A stretch of 30,751 bases of DNA from Armatimonadota bacterium. Lineage in GTDB: Bacteria; Sysuimicrobiota; Sysuimicrobiia; Sysuimicrobiales; VGFF01. This document shows positions 7,665-15,713 of this stretch, piece after piece (within the stretch, counting starts at the first letter, position 1; each line of letters starts with the position of its first letter). The position numbers and the translations under genes were made by a program. The stretch spans positions 1 to 30,751 of the forward strand of contig VGFF01000004.1 of the NCBI GenBank assembly GCA_016868955.1. The letters run 5' to 3'. A model generated the notes under the pieces. The model searched no databases. It worked only from the letters and a program-made list of their open reading frames with translations, and was not told where the DNA came from.

Positions 7665-9635
7665 CTACGGGAGCGAGATCTTGCCGGCCTTCACCAAGCC
7701 GCGCGCGACGATCGCCACGGCGTCGGGCGAGATGTTCATCGCGAACTGTTCGCTGAGCACGCGGGCGATGTCGCCGATCGTGCGCTTCCCGTCGGTCAGG
7801 TTCCAAAACTCGTCGCCGACGATGCGCAGCGACTCCCAATTCGACTGGGGATCGTCGGCGACCATGCGGTCGACGAGCCCCTTCATCTCGTCATAGGAGA
7901 GGCCGGCCACGCCGGGCGGCAGCACCTCGGCGGTGCGCTTGGGAACGCGGGTCGCGTCGGCGCCGTTGACCGACGGCGCGGTGACGTTGAGGCCGAGCGA
8001 TCGCAGCTTCGCGATCTCGGCGTCGGCCTTCGCGCGCAGCTCGTTCTCCAACGTATCGGCGAGCGAGCGCGCCGTGTCCTCACCGGCATCGCCCTTGGCG
8101 AGGTCGAGGGCGGAACGCAGCGCCGCGGTCTCGCGGTCGGCGACGTAGGCGATCGTCCGCGCGACACGCCCGTCCCCATCGCCGGCGAGGATCGCGTCAC
8201 GGGCGGCGCGGCCGATCCGCAGCGTGCCCTTGGCCGCGACCTCCTGTAGGATGCCAGGCAGCTCACGCGCGCCGGCGCGCGCGACGCTGAGTGCCAGCGA
8301 GCCGAGCACGCGCCCCGCGCGCTCGAACACCATCGGATCCGTGTTCTCCGCCGTCAGCAGCTGCGTGTGGAAGAACAAGTCCGGCCAAGACATGATGAGC
8401 GGCGCCGGGACTCCGAACGTGACCCAGTAGTGGTTGTCGCTCCACGGCGTGTACGGCAGCTCCTGGAAGTTCACGAGCGGAATCGGCTTGCCGTTGCGGA
8501 ACGGCCACTCGCCTTCCTTCGGGCCTTCTTCGATGAGCGACGCGCCGATCTCGTTGACGTAGGACGGAATGGAGTCGGGCGAGCGGTAGAAGACGAGCGA
8601 CGACTTCAGCCGCGACTGGCTATGCCCGACGGAGTCGAGGCAGATCGCGGTCTTGATCTTGGAGAGCGCGTCGTAATGCTTGTGCAGGAAGTACGAGCTG
8701 CCGAGGCCTTCCGCGACGAACATGAACCGCATCGTGCGCCGGGGCCGCGGAATGTCGCCGGCGCGGATCGCGGATTGGATCGCGCGCAGCATCTCGACCA
8801 TCAGCGACGGACCAGCGGCACAGTTCGCGCATGGCTTCGTGCCGGCGGAGGTGTGCGAGATGAAGAACACCGACTCGTCGGCGCGATCGGTACCGTTGAT
8901 GACGCCGAACAGGTTGACGCCCTCGCCCTTGAACGACTTGACGTCGACGCGCGCACGCACGCGCACGGGGCCGCGGCGGATGAGATCGGCGAGCTGCTCG
9001 GCGGCCCGATAGCCGACCGAGAACGCCCACGGATTCTCCCAGCGCGCGGTCATGCGCAGCAGCTGCACGGCGTCGGGAACCGATTGCCGCGTGCGGAACG
9101 TGTTCTGCGAGTGGAGGTAGTCGGTGACGATGCCGGCCGCGCCCATCTTGCGCGCCAGCTCGGCGGCGTGGTGCCAGGCCGGGCGCGACTCGTGGTCACG
9201 GATCAAGACGGCGTTGCCCTTCACGGGTTTGCCGTCGTAGTCGCTCGGCGCCAGGCCCTTTCCGACGTCTACGAGCTGGACGACGACGCCTTCCGGCGGC
9301 GTCGGGCCGCACCACCAGGGCAGCGTCGACGGCACGCGCTCGTAGGAGATGATCGGTGCCTGCACTGGCATGATGACCTCGAGCTCGGCCGAGATCGGCT
9401 CCCACGCCGGCGGCATCGTGCGTCCGAGGTAGGTCGTCTCGCCATCGAGCGGGTAGCGGTCCTCGATGACCTCATCGGCACCGGCGTCCCGCAGCCGGTC
9501 GGCGACGTATTGCGTCGCGGCGTGATAGCCGGACGCCCCCGGCGACCGGTAGAACTGCGTGATGTACTCCGTGTCGCGCTGCGCGCGCTCGCCGGACAGG
9601 TACTTACGGAAGATCGCGTCGAGTTCCGGATACAC
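7665..9635 (-). CDS. M28/DUF4910-like aminopeptidase-fold protein with C-terminal PqqD-like domain
   Basis: A 656-residue cytoplasmic protein. Residues about 1-100 and 240-450 look like an M28-type (DUF4910-like) peptidase fold, with a PA-like insertion at about 110-230 ('KGNAVLIRDHESRPAWHHAAELARKMGAAGIV'). Candidate metal residues are His261 (ISHTSAG), Glu309 (VAEGLGSS), Asp334 (CLDSVG) and His423 (FFHTQLL). The usual bridging Asp of the ANDNxSG motif is Cys272 in 'CANCAAG', and the HxD catalytic Asp is Ser263, so activity may be altered. A helical linker (about 485-550) leads to a winged-helix segment (about 597-656, 'WNLTDGKRTIGDIARVLSEQF...ARGLVKAGKI') resembling PqqD-type peptide-binding domains. 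The GTG at 9635 follows GAGGTGA. It lies 77 bp after the SDR gene and 43 bp before the M20 gene. Domain naming is from pattern recognition only. Confidence 0.7.
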   Translation of the reverse strand: MYPELDAIFRKYLSGERAQRDTEYITQFYRSPGASGYHAATQYVADRLRDAGADEVIEDRYPLDGETTYLGRTMPPAWEPISAELEVIMPVQAPIISYERVPSTLPWWCGPTPPEGVVVQLVDVGKGLAPSDYDGKPVKGNAVLIRDHESRPAWHHAAELARKMGAAGIVTDYLHSQNTFRTRQSVPDAVQLLRMTARWENPWAFSVGYRAAEQLADLIRRGPVRVRARVDVKSFKGEGVNLFGVINGTDRADESVFFISHTSAGTKPCANCAAGPSLMVEMLRAIQSAIRAGDIPRPRRTMRFMFVAEGLGSSYFLHKHYDALSKIKTAICLDSVGHSQSRLKSSLVFYRSPDSIPSYVNEIGASLIEEGPKEGEWPFRNGKPIPLVNFQELPYTPWSDNHYWVTFGVPAPLIMSWPDLFFHTQLLTAENTDPMVFERAGRVLGSLALSVARAGARELPGILQEVAAKGTLRIGRAARDAILAGDGDGRVARTIAYVADRETAALRSALDLAKGDAGEDTARSLADTLENELRAKADAEIAKLRSLGLNVTAPSVNGADATRVPKRTAEVLPPGVAGLSYDEMKGLVDRMVADDPQSNWESLRIVGDEFWNLTDGKRTIGDIARVLSEQFAMNISPDAVAIVARGLVKAGKISLP

Positions 9636-9712
9636 GAGTCACCTCGAAGTTGCCGCGTTCTGAAGCGGGGACCGCCGCCCCCTGGGGTTCGTGCCAACGC
9701 CGTGGAACCCGA

Positions 9713-10504
9713 TCAAGGCAAGGACATGGGCCGCATTGTCAGCGTCCAACCGCCGTCGACGAGGATGTCCTGCCCGGTCACGTACGCGGACGCGTCGGAC
9801 GCCAAGTACACGCACAGCCCGACGAGGTCGTCCGGCGTCGCCGGCCGACCCAACGGGATGAGGTCCATGTTCGCCTTGTATTTCGGATCGGCCGTCTTCG
9901 GCGGGCGCTCGGCGCTGGCGACGTTGCCCGGGGAGAGATTGTTAACGAGGATGCCGTCCTTCGCCCACTCGACAGCGAGGCCTTTCGTCAGCCCCATCAA
10001 TGCCGCCTTCGAGGCGCTGTAGGAGACGCGCTTGAAGACGCCCTTGCGCGCCGAGATGGAGCCGATGTTGATGATGCGCCCCTTCTTTTGCGCCGCCATC
10101 GCCGGATAGACGGCTTGGCACGCCGTCATCACGCCGCGGACGTTGATCTCCATCAGCCAATCCCAGTCTTCGGCGGTGTGCTCGATGGCAGTTTTGTCGA
10201 CGCGCACGGCACCGTTGTTGACGAGGATGTCGATTCGTCCCCAGCGGTCGAGCGCGGCTTTCGCCATCTTCGCGCAGTCCGCCGGCTTGATGACGTCGGC
10301 CTCGACGGCGTGCACGTTGTAGCCTTCCCGCCGCAGCGCCACGGCCGCCGTGGCGCCGCTGTCGGCGTCGCGGTTGGCGATGAGAACGCTCGCGCCGGCG
10401 CCGGCGAGCCCGCGGCTCAATCCCAGCCCGATGTTGCGATTGCCGCCGGTGACGATCGCGACGCGGCCTTCCAGCGAGAATAGTTGCAGAGTCGGTAGCT
10501 TCAC
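9713..10504 (-). CDS. SDR-family NAD(P)-dependent oxidoreductase
   Basis: A 263-residue classical short-chain dehydrogenase/reductase. The dinucleotide motif TGGNRNIG is at 19-26, LVNNGAV at 94-100, catalytic Ser149 in 'NIGSIS', and the Tyr162-x-x-x-Lys166 pair in 'YSASK'; Asn121 completes the tetrad. The C-terminal 'VTGQDILVDGGWT' is the standard FabG-like ending. An Arg in 'ANRDADSG' after strand two suggests NADP(H) preference, but this is weak. The start is GTG at 10504. It is the first gene of the minus-strand operon, divergent from the asparaginase-like gene across 106 bp. It probably oxidises or reduces a hydroxy/keto intermediate in the same pathway as the DegT enzymes; the substrate is unknown. 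Confidence 0.92.
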   Translation of the reverse strand: MKLPTLQLFSLEGRVAIVTGGNRNIGLGLSRGLAGAGASVLIANRDADSGATAAVALRREGYNVHAVEADVIKPADCAKMAKAALDRWGRIDILVNNGAVRVDKTAIEHTAEDWDWLMEINVRGVMTACQAVYPAMAAQKKGRIINIGSISARKGVFKRVSYSASKAALMGLTKGLAVEWAKDGILVNNLSPGNVASAERPPKTADPKYKANMDLIPLGRPATPDDLVGLCVYLASDASAYVTGQDILVDGGWTLTMRPMSLP

Positions 10505-10610
10505 GTGGCTGGGCCCCTGATTCGTTCAGTTCAAGCAACTCGCGGAGGAACGGTAGATATTCGATAGAATCTGACTCACAGAGTTCGCGCTTGGGAAGGG
10601 ATCTTCCTTT
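10505..10610. promoter_or_regulatory. divergent intergenic region (SDR operon / asparaginase-like gene)
   Basis: 106 bp between two divergent start codons, so it must hold promoters for both sides unless they lie inside genes. On the plus strand a TAGAAT hexamer (10565-10570), 5 of 6 to the -10 consensus, lies 40 nt ahead of the start but lacks a good -35 at 17 bp. A TTCAAG at 10530-10535 is 18 nt from TAGATA (10554-10559). The 9-mer CGATAGAAT (10562-10570) recurs upstream of the fourth DegT gene. The exact promoter is not settled. Confidence 0.35.
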
Positions 10611-11591
10611 ATGACACTCCCGTTGGTGCATGTGCTCACAACCGGGGGCACGATCGCCGGAAAACTGCAGGCATCTGGGGAGGTCGCCCCTGGGCTGACG
10701 GCGGAAGACCTCCTGGAGCGGATTCCGCCGGTCCGAAATCACGCTCGCCTGCGCATCGAAAACGTCTTCAATGTCGCCAGCGCGTTCATCGGGCCGGAGG
10801 AGATGCTCCAGCTGGCGCGCCGCGCGCGAGACGTCCTCGCGGAGCCCGACGTCGCCGGCGTCGTCGTCACGCACGGCACCGGTACGTTGATCCAATCCGC
10901 GTATTTCCTCGACGTCACCGTCGGATCGCCGAAGCCGATCGTGTTCACGGGCGCGATGCGCAACCCTATGATGCTCAGCGACGATGGGCCGGGCAACCTG
11001 TTCCACGCGATCCTGACGGCGGCGTCACCCGCGTCTCGCGATCTGGGCGTGCTCGTGACGATGAGCAACCACATCCACTCCGCGCAGACTGTCGTCAAGA
11101 CGCAGACGTCGACACCCGGCGCGTTCGTCTCGCGAGAGTTCGGCCCGCTGGGAACGATCCAAGAAGAACGGGTCTACTACGCGAACCGTCCGTATAGCCG
11201 GCTGCGCACGGTGATGCCGGAGCGGATCACGGCGAGGGTGGAGCGCGCGAGCCCCGACGCAGGGTCTAAGGGCTTCCAAATTCGCGCGCTGCTCGCGGCT
11301 GGACTCGATGGCATCGTGGTCGAAGCCCAGCGCTTTGGGGACGACGACTTGAAGATGTTGACGGACGCGATGGCGCGCGGCGTTCGCGTCGTCATCGCCA
11401 GCCCCTACGGTGCCGGCCGTCCCCACCTAGGCACGTACCGCCACAAGGGCGGCGAGGCTCACCTGGTGGAGCTCGGGATGATCTACTCCGGGTCCACGGG
11501 GCAGAAGGCGCGTATCAAGCTGCTCGTCGCTCTCAGCGCCGGCCTCAGCTTCGACGAGATCCGCGACTGGTTTCACGCCGAGTGGGCGTAG
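10611..11591 (+). CDS. asparaginase-like amidohydrolase (type II fold) with altered substrate motif
   Basis: A 326-residue protein of the asparaginase/glutaminase superfamily. The first nucleophile motif TTGGTIAG (10-17) is intact with Thr11. The second motif, normally HGTDT, reads HGTGT (88-92): Thr90 is kept but the Asp that binds the substrate alpha-amino group is Gly91, and the following 'MEET' is 'LIQS'. Lys163 in 'VVKTQTS' is retained, so the Thr-Lys machinery survives. Other family marks are 'FTGAMRNPMMLSDDGPGNL' and the C-terminal 'GMIYSGSTGQKARIKL'. There is no signal peptide, so it is cytoplasmic. The likely meaning is hydrolysis of an amide lacking the free alpha-amino group of Asn. 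It is divergent from the SDR operon, and its 3' end overlaps the convergent AstE-like gene by 47 bp. Confidence 0.88.
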   Translation: MTLPLVHVLTTGGTIAGKLQASGEVAPGLTAEDLLERIPPVRNHARLRIENVFNVASAFIGPEEMLQLARRARDVLAEPDVAGVVVTHGTGTLIQSAYFLDVTVGSPKPIVFTGAMRNPMMLSDDGPGNLFHAILTAASPASRDLGVLVTMSNHIHSAQTVVKTQTSTPGAFVSREFGPLGTIQEERVYYANRPYSRLRTVMPERITARVERASPDAGSKGFQIRALLAAGLDGIVVEAQRFGDDDLKMLTDAMARGVRVVIASPYGAGRPHLGTYRHKGGEAHLVELGMIYSGSTGQKARIKLLVALSAGLSFDEIRDWFHAEWA

Positions 11592-12588
11592 ACCGTCGCG
11601 CGGAAACGCCGCGCCGTGCCGGCCGCGCCCCGGTCGCGGAAGGCGGCTTCGGCTCCGCCACGGCGATGCCGTAGAGTGAGTTGCCCGATGAAGTGGCCAT
11701 CGATTTCTTGACGAACAGCACCTTGCCGGCGACCGGCGACGTGATCTTCTCGGCAATGTCCGTCGCCGCGTCGCGTACTTCGCCGAGCACGGCGCCTTTG
11801 CCGACAATCTGACCTGCCCGCACGCGCGCGTAGAAGAAACCGGTCCGCGGGGAAGATACCCACTTCATGCGCTCCCATGGCCGCGTCAACGGCGCCGGCT
11901 TCGCGCCCCGCAGCACGCCGAGATGGCGTAGCACGCGCAGGCAGCCGTCATAGTGCAAACGAACGGCGCCCTCGTTGAGGTGGCCGAACGCGCCCGCTTC
12001 GACGAGGATCGCGGCCACGCCCTTGGCCGCCAGCCAATCGACCATGGAACCCGGAGAGCTGCCGCGCAGGATCGGCCGTACGCCGAAAACGCGCGCGAGC
12101 GCTTCGCTTTGCGGCGGCGCGTGGTCCGGCACCATCGTGAACGGATGCAAGTCCTCCATGGGGTCGGCGCCGTGCAAGTCGAGCACGGCATCGGCGCGCC
12201 CGAGCACGGCGGCGAGGGCGGCGGCGATCCGCTCGGTCGCGGTGCCGTACGCGTTGCCCGGGAAGACGCGATTCAAGTTCTTGCGGTCCAGCGGCGACCC
12301 GTTGTGCGAGCGGCCGTAGAACGACGGCGCATTCGCGAGCGGAACGACGACGACGGTGCCGCGCACCGCGTTCGGACGCAATCCGCGCCCCAGCCGCCGC
12401 GCCGCTTCGATGCCGTTGTATTCGCCGCCGTGAACGCCCGCCGTGACCACGACGAATGGTTCGCCCTCTCGTCCGCGAATCGCTACCACGATAGGCCAAT
12501 GGGCTTCGTCGACGCCTGGCACGGGTAAGGAAAACGCGGTGCGCGCCGCCCGCGCGATCGTTACGCCGCCGATCTCGAGCTCGCTCAT
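11545..12588 (-). CDS. succinylglutamate desuccinylase/aspartoacylase (AstE/AspA) family protein
   Basis: A 347-residue M14-related zinc deacylase. Zinc ligands are visible as His53 and Glu56 in 'GVHGGEYNGIE' and His139 in 'LDLHGADP'; the substrate loop 'DRKNLNRVFPG' (about 101-111) and Glu197 in 'ILVEAGAFG' fit the family. A C-terminal beta module (about 255-313, 'SPVAGKVLFVKKS') is usual. The last 34 or so residues are Arg/Ser-rich and fall in sequence overlapping the end of the asparaginase-like gene, so they look like an added tail. The ATG at 12588 follows GAGG at SD distance; an ATG at 12621 would add 11 residues and its CAT would overlap the opposite-strand ATG of the DegT gene. It probably removes an acyl group from an N-acyl amino compound. 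Confidence 0.85.
   Translation of the reverse strand: MSELEIGGVTIARAARTAFSLPVPGVDEAHWPIVVAIRGREGEPFVVVTAGVHGGEYNGIEAARRLGRGLRPNAVRGTVVVVPLANAPSFYGRSHNGSPLDRKNLNRVFPGNAYGTATERIAAALAAVLGRADAVLDLHGADPMEDLHPFTMVPDHAPPQSEALARVFGVRPILRGSSPGSMVDWLAAKGVAAILVEAGAFGHLNEGAVRLHYDGCLRVLRHLGVLRGAKPAPLTRPWERMKWVSSPRTGFFYARVRAGQIVGKGAVLGEVRDAATDIAEKITSPVAGKVLFVKKSMATSSGNSLYGIAVAEPKPPSATGARPARRGVSARRSTPTRRETSRGSRRS
11598..11614 (+). terminator. small hairpin just after the asparaginase-like stop
   Basis: A perfect 6-bp GC stem (GCGCGG / CCGCGC) with a 5-nt AAACG loop, 6 nt past the stop codon. No T-tract follows. It lies inside the Arg-rich tail of the convergent AstE-like gene, so it may act on either transcript or be chance in GC-rich DNA. 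Confidence 0.35.
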
Positions 12589-12619
12589 CGGTTTCGCCTC
12601 GGTCAGGGGGAATGTGGAC

Positions 12620-13735
12620 ATGCCGCTCCAGTACTATCACCGCTACACCGTGCCCGATCACGTGAAGCAGAAGGTCCTCGACGTCATCGACCGCAACATC
12701 CACTACCTCGGTCCGTACACCGACGCGCTCGAGGCCGGCCTCGCGACGCGCTTTCAGAAGAAGCACGCGGTGACGACGAACGCCGGCAGCGGCTCGCTGC
12801 TGCTCGCGTTGCACGCCATGGGGATCGGCCCCGGCGACGGGGTCATCGTGCCGACGGCGACGTACGCGGGCGTCGCGGAAGCGGTGGTGCACGCCGGCGC
12901 GACGCCGGTGCTCGCCGAGTGCGAGCCCGACACGGGCAACCTCGACTTCGAGCGGATCGACGCGGCGTGGTCGCCGCGGACGCGCGCGATCATCCTCGTC
13001 CACCAGTACGGGCATCCCGCCGACATCGATCCGTTCGTCGCGCTCGCGCGCGACAAGGGCGTCTGGATGATCGAAAACTGCTCGCACGCGTTCATGGCGA
13101 AATACAAGGGACGCCCGGTCGGTTCCTTCGGCCACGTCGGCATCACCGCGATGAGCCACAAGCACCTCACGGTCGCCGGGACCGGCGGCGCCGCGTTCAC
13201 CGACGACGACGATCTCGCGCATAAGATGCGGATGATGCGCCACCACGGGAACTGGGGCAGCACCCCGGACGAGATGTACAACACGCGCATGTTCGGCTAC
13301 AAGATGTACCTCAATGAGGTCCAAGCGTGTGTTGGCGCGCACCAGCTCGACACGATGGACGAGTGGATCGCCGCCCGGCGCCGCAACGCCGCGTTGTACA
13401 CGCAGCTATTGCAGCGCGCCGGCGTGCCGGTGGAGGTCACGGAGGAGAGGGAGTACGCGTGGTCGTCTTACCTGCACTTCCCGCTGACGACCGACCGCCG
13501 TAATGAGCTGCGCGCGTACCTGAACGCGAACGGGATCGAAGCGAAGGCGCACTACGTGCGGCCGATCCACCTGCACGACGCGTTCCAGGCGAAGTTCGGA
13601 TTCGAGCGCGGCATGCTGCCGATCTCGGAGCGGTTCTGCGATCGCGTGATGTCCTTGCCGGTCGCGCCGCACGTCACGGAGGAAGACGTGCAGCGGGTCG
13701 TGGACCGGATCAAGGCGTTTTTCGCGAACGCTTAG
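12620..13735 (+). CDS. DegT/DnrJ/EryC1/StrS-family PLP-dependent protein, divergent active site (copy 3)
   Basis: A 371-residue DegT-family protein. The phosphate loop is TTNAGSGSLLLAL (52-64), the Schiff-base Lys181 lies in 'AMSHKHLT', and the Rossmann-like core and C-terminal 'HYVRPIHL' are typical. Two key spots differ: the Asp that contacts the PLP pyridine nitrogen is Asn153 ('IENCSHAFMAKYKG', usually IED), and the GEGG loop is GTGG. Such changes could alter the reaction, for example to dehydration or another PLP chemistry. The ATG at 12620 is preceded by AGGGGGA (12605-12611); a GTG at 12614 is too close to that site. It is head to head with the AstE-like gene and convergent with the isochorismatase-like gene, so it is probably monocistronic with a promoter inside its neighbour. 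Confidence 0.88.
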   Translation: MPLQYYHRYTVPDHVKQKVLDVIDRNIHYLGPYTDALEAGLATRFQKKHAVTTNAGSGSLLLALHAMGIGPGDGVIVPTATYAGVAEAVVHAGATPVLAECEPDTGNLDFERIDAAWSPRTRAIILVHQYGHPADIDPFVALARDKGVWMIENCSHAFMAKYKGRPVGSFGHVGITAMSHKHLTVAGTGGAAFTDDDDLAHKMRMMRHHGNWGSTPDEMYNTRMFGYKMYLNEVQACVGAHQLDTMDEWIAARRRNAALYTQLLQRAGVPVEVTEEREYAWSSYLHFPLTTDRRNELRAYLNANGIEAKAHYVRPIHLHDAFQAKFGFERGMLPISERFCDRVMSLPVAPHVTEEDVQRVVDRIKAFFANA

Positions 13736-13756
13736 GGCGCGCCGTTACGCGCGCCC
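13735..13756. terminator. bidirectional hairpin between convergent genes
   Basis: A perfect 8-bp GC stem (GGGCGCGC / GCGCGCCC) with a 6-nt loop. The DegT TAG ends on the first base of the left arm, and the isochorismatase-like TAA (read on the minus strand) lies in the loop. Placed exactly between two converging stops, it is a likely shared terminator, although no T-tract is seen on either side. Confidence 0.6.
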
Positions 13757-14467
13757 GGTGGCCGGGTCGGCCACGGCCGCCGCGGCCGGCATACGATCGA
13801 GGATCTCGGCCGTGGTGCGCACCATCGCGTAGCGGCTGCCCATGACGATCAAGCTGTGGTCGTGCAGCGTCATGTCCGACGTGCCGCACGCGTCGGACGG
13901 GACGATGACCGCGTAGGCGAGGTCGGAGGCGTGCCGCACCGTGCTCTCGACGCAGTACGGCGTGCCGACGCCGGTCACGACGAGCGTATCGATTCCCATC
14001 CACCGCAGCATCTGATCGAGCGGCGTGCCGATGAACCCGTCCGAGCCGAGCTTGTTGAAGATCGGCTCGCCGGGATGGGGCGCCAGCTCGTCGGTGACGC
14101 CGTGCGCGTGCTCGCCGATCGAGAACAGCGTCTTCTTCCCCGTGCGTTTCTGATGCTCCATGTCCATGCGGCGGCGCGGCGCCCCGAGGTCGCCGCCGTC
14201 GGGCAGATGCGAGCCGCACGTCAGATAGATGACGCGCCATCCCAGCGCTCGAAATCGCGCCAGCAACGCGGCATTGTTCGGAATCAGCGTTTCCCGCACG
14301 TACCGCTGATACGACGCGAAGCTCTCGCCGTGCGTCGCGGCGTGCAGCGCCGCCAACCCGAGCGTCGCGTTGAAGCTGGCGCGCTGCATGTCGGTGACGA
14401 TCAGCGCCGTGCGTCCGGCCGGGACATCGTACTCGGGCGAGGGGCGAAGGTTGAAGCGCTGGCTCAT
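13745..14467 (-). CDS. isochorismatase-family cysteine hydrolase
   Basis: A 240-residue cysteine hydrolase of the isochorismatase superfamily. The catalytic triad is visible: Asp26 in 'IVTDMQ', Lys139 in 'FNKLGSDGF', and nucleophile Cys172 in 'GVGTPYCVESTVRHA'. The cis-peptide-type GVGT segment before the Cys is standard. Members hydrolyse isochorismate, nicotinamide, N-carbamoyl compounds, ureidoacrylate or similar amides; an amide or carbamoyl substrate fits the surrounding C-N hydrolases. The ATG at 14467 is 1 bp after the stop of the MFS gene, so the two are coupled. It is the last gene of the epimerase-MFS-hydrolase operon and converges on DegT copy 3. Confidence 0.9.
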   Translation of the reverse strand: MSQRFNLRPSPEYDVPAGRTALIVTDMQRASFNATLGLAALHAATHGESFASYQRYVRETLIPNNAALLARFRALGWRVIYLTCGSHLPDGGDLGAPRRRMDMEHQKRTGKKTLFSIGEHAHGVTDELAPHPGEPIFNKLGSDGFIGTPLDQMLRWMGIDTLVVTGVGTPYCVESTVRHASDLAYAVIVPSDACGTSDMTLHDHSLIVMGSRYAMVRTTAEILDRMPAAAAVADPATGRA

Positions 14468-14468
14468 G

Positions 14469-15713
14469 TCAGTCTCCTGAGGAGATTTTCTCGGGCGCCG
14501 AGGCTGCCACGGCGGGTTCCGCCACGGACCGTCGCGGCCGCGGCCGTCGTAGGAACGCGATGCCGCCGATCGCGAACGCGGCGGCCAGGTAGAACGTCGA
14601 GGCCAACCCGGCCAGCGAAACCATCAGTCCATAGGCGGGCGGGCTCAGAAAATCGGCGAGGCGGTTCGACGTCTGGCGGATGCCCAACGCCAATCCTTGA
14701 TGCTCCGGCGGCGCGCCGAGCGCGACCATCGCCATCGTTACCGGCGTCGCGAACCCTGAGCCGATGCCGGCGAGCGCGGTCAGCGCGAGGATCGCCGGCA
14801 TCTCGCGGACGAACGGCATCAGCCCCCATCCCAACGCGCACAGCAGCAACGCGCCGGCGAGCGGAACCGCGTCGCCCCAGCGGCGCGTCAGCGGCCCGAC
14901 GAAGACGCGCCCGCCGATCGAGAACAGCGAATACCCGGAGATGATGACGCCGACCTGCGTCGCGCTCAGGCCGAGCGCGACGAGGTAGACCGGCAAGAAC
15001 GAGCGCCGCAGGCCGCTGTTGAGGATGATCGAGAAGCTCGCGCTCGTGCCCATCGAGATGCGCGGCACGCGAATCAGCGTCGCCGCCTCGCGCAGCATGC
15101 GCCGCGTGTTGATCTTCTCCGGGTTCGCGCCGGCGACGTTCGGCAGCAGCCAAGCGGCGACGCTGCAACCGACCGCGATCACCGCCGTCATCCAGAACAC
15201 GGATCGATAGCTCTGCAGGACGTCGCCGTGCTGCCGCAGCGCCGCGTCCGCGACCAAGCCGCCGAGGACGGGTCCGATCAGCTGACCGACCGACGAGAGC
15301 AGCGCCCAGTTGCTGAAGTTCGTCATCTGATCCTGCGGCCGGCTGACGCGCGCTACGTAATTCTGCGCGCACAGGAAGACGAGCAAGGTCGAGATGCCGG
15401 TGACGACCTGGATCGCGATCATGAGGATCACGCCATCGGCGAGCGCGCGCACGCCCTGGCAGAAGACGAGCAGGACCGCTCCGAGGAGCACGAGCAGGCG
15501 CGGTCCGAGCCGGTCCGACAGCGATCCCAGGTGCATCGCGATGAAGATCGGCAGGAACTCGGACGCGGCAACGACGGCGCCGATCGTGCCGGCGCCGCCG
15601 CCCAGTGCCTTCACGAACAGCGGGATGATCGGCATCGCCGCCGTCGTCGACATCGAATGGAAGAAGTTGACCGATCCGAGCAGGATCAATGACCGGCGCG
15701 TTTCCGGGTTCAT
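14469..15713 (-). CDS. MFS transporter
   Basis: A 414-residue protein with a major facilitator superfamily layout, about 12 predicted transmembrane helices in two halves. The intracellular loop motif A is present between helices 2 and 3 as 'GSLSDRLGPRLLVLLGA', with a second copy in the C-half ('VGPLTRRWGDAVPLAGA'). A long cytoplasmic stretch about 195-220 ('NVAGANPEKINTRRMLREAATLIRV') separates the halves. The ATG at 15713 overlaps the epimerase stop as ATGA, giving tight coupling. The C-terminal tail is Ala/Pro-rich. It could be a drug or metabolite exporter or an importer; its partnership with an epimerase and an amide hydrolase suggests a small metabolite of that pathway. Confidence 0.9.
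   Translation of the reverse strand: MNPETRRSLILLGSVNFFHSMSTTAAMPIIPLFVKALGGGAGTIGAVVAASEFLPIFIAMHLGSLSDRLGPRLLVLLGAVLLVFCQGVRALADGVILMIAIQVVTGISTLLVFLCAQNYVARVSRPQDQMTNFSNWALLSSVGQLIGPVLGGLVADAALRQHGDVLQSYRSVFWMTAVIAVGCSVAAWLLPNVAGANPEKINTRRMLREAATLIRVPRISMGTSASFSIILNSGLRRSFLPVYLVALGLSATQVGVIISGYSLFSIGGRVFVGPLTRRWGDAVPLAGALLLCALGWGLMPFVREMPAILALTALAGIGSGFATPVTMAMVALGAPPEHQGLALGIRQTSNRLADFLSPPAYGLMVSLAGLASTFYLAAAFAIGGIAFLRRPRPRRSVAEPAVAASAPEKISSGD

Noticed and set aside
11948..13342. 464-codon minus-strand frame across the AstE-like and DegT copy 3 genes
   Set aside because: Composition is repetitive Arg/Ala/Val and it is a shadow of two well-supported genes in other frames.
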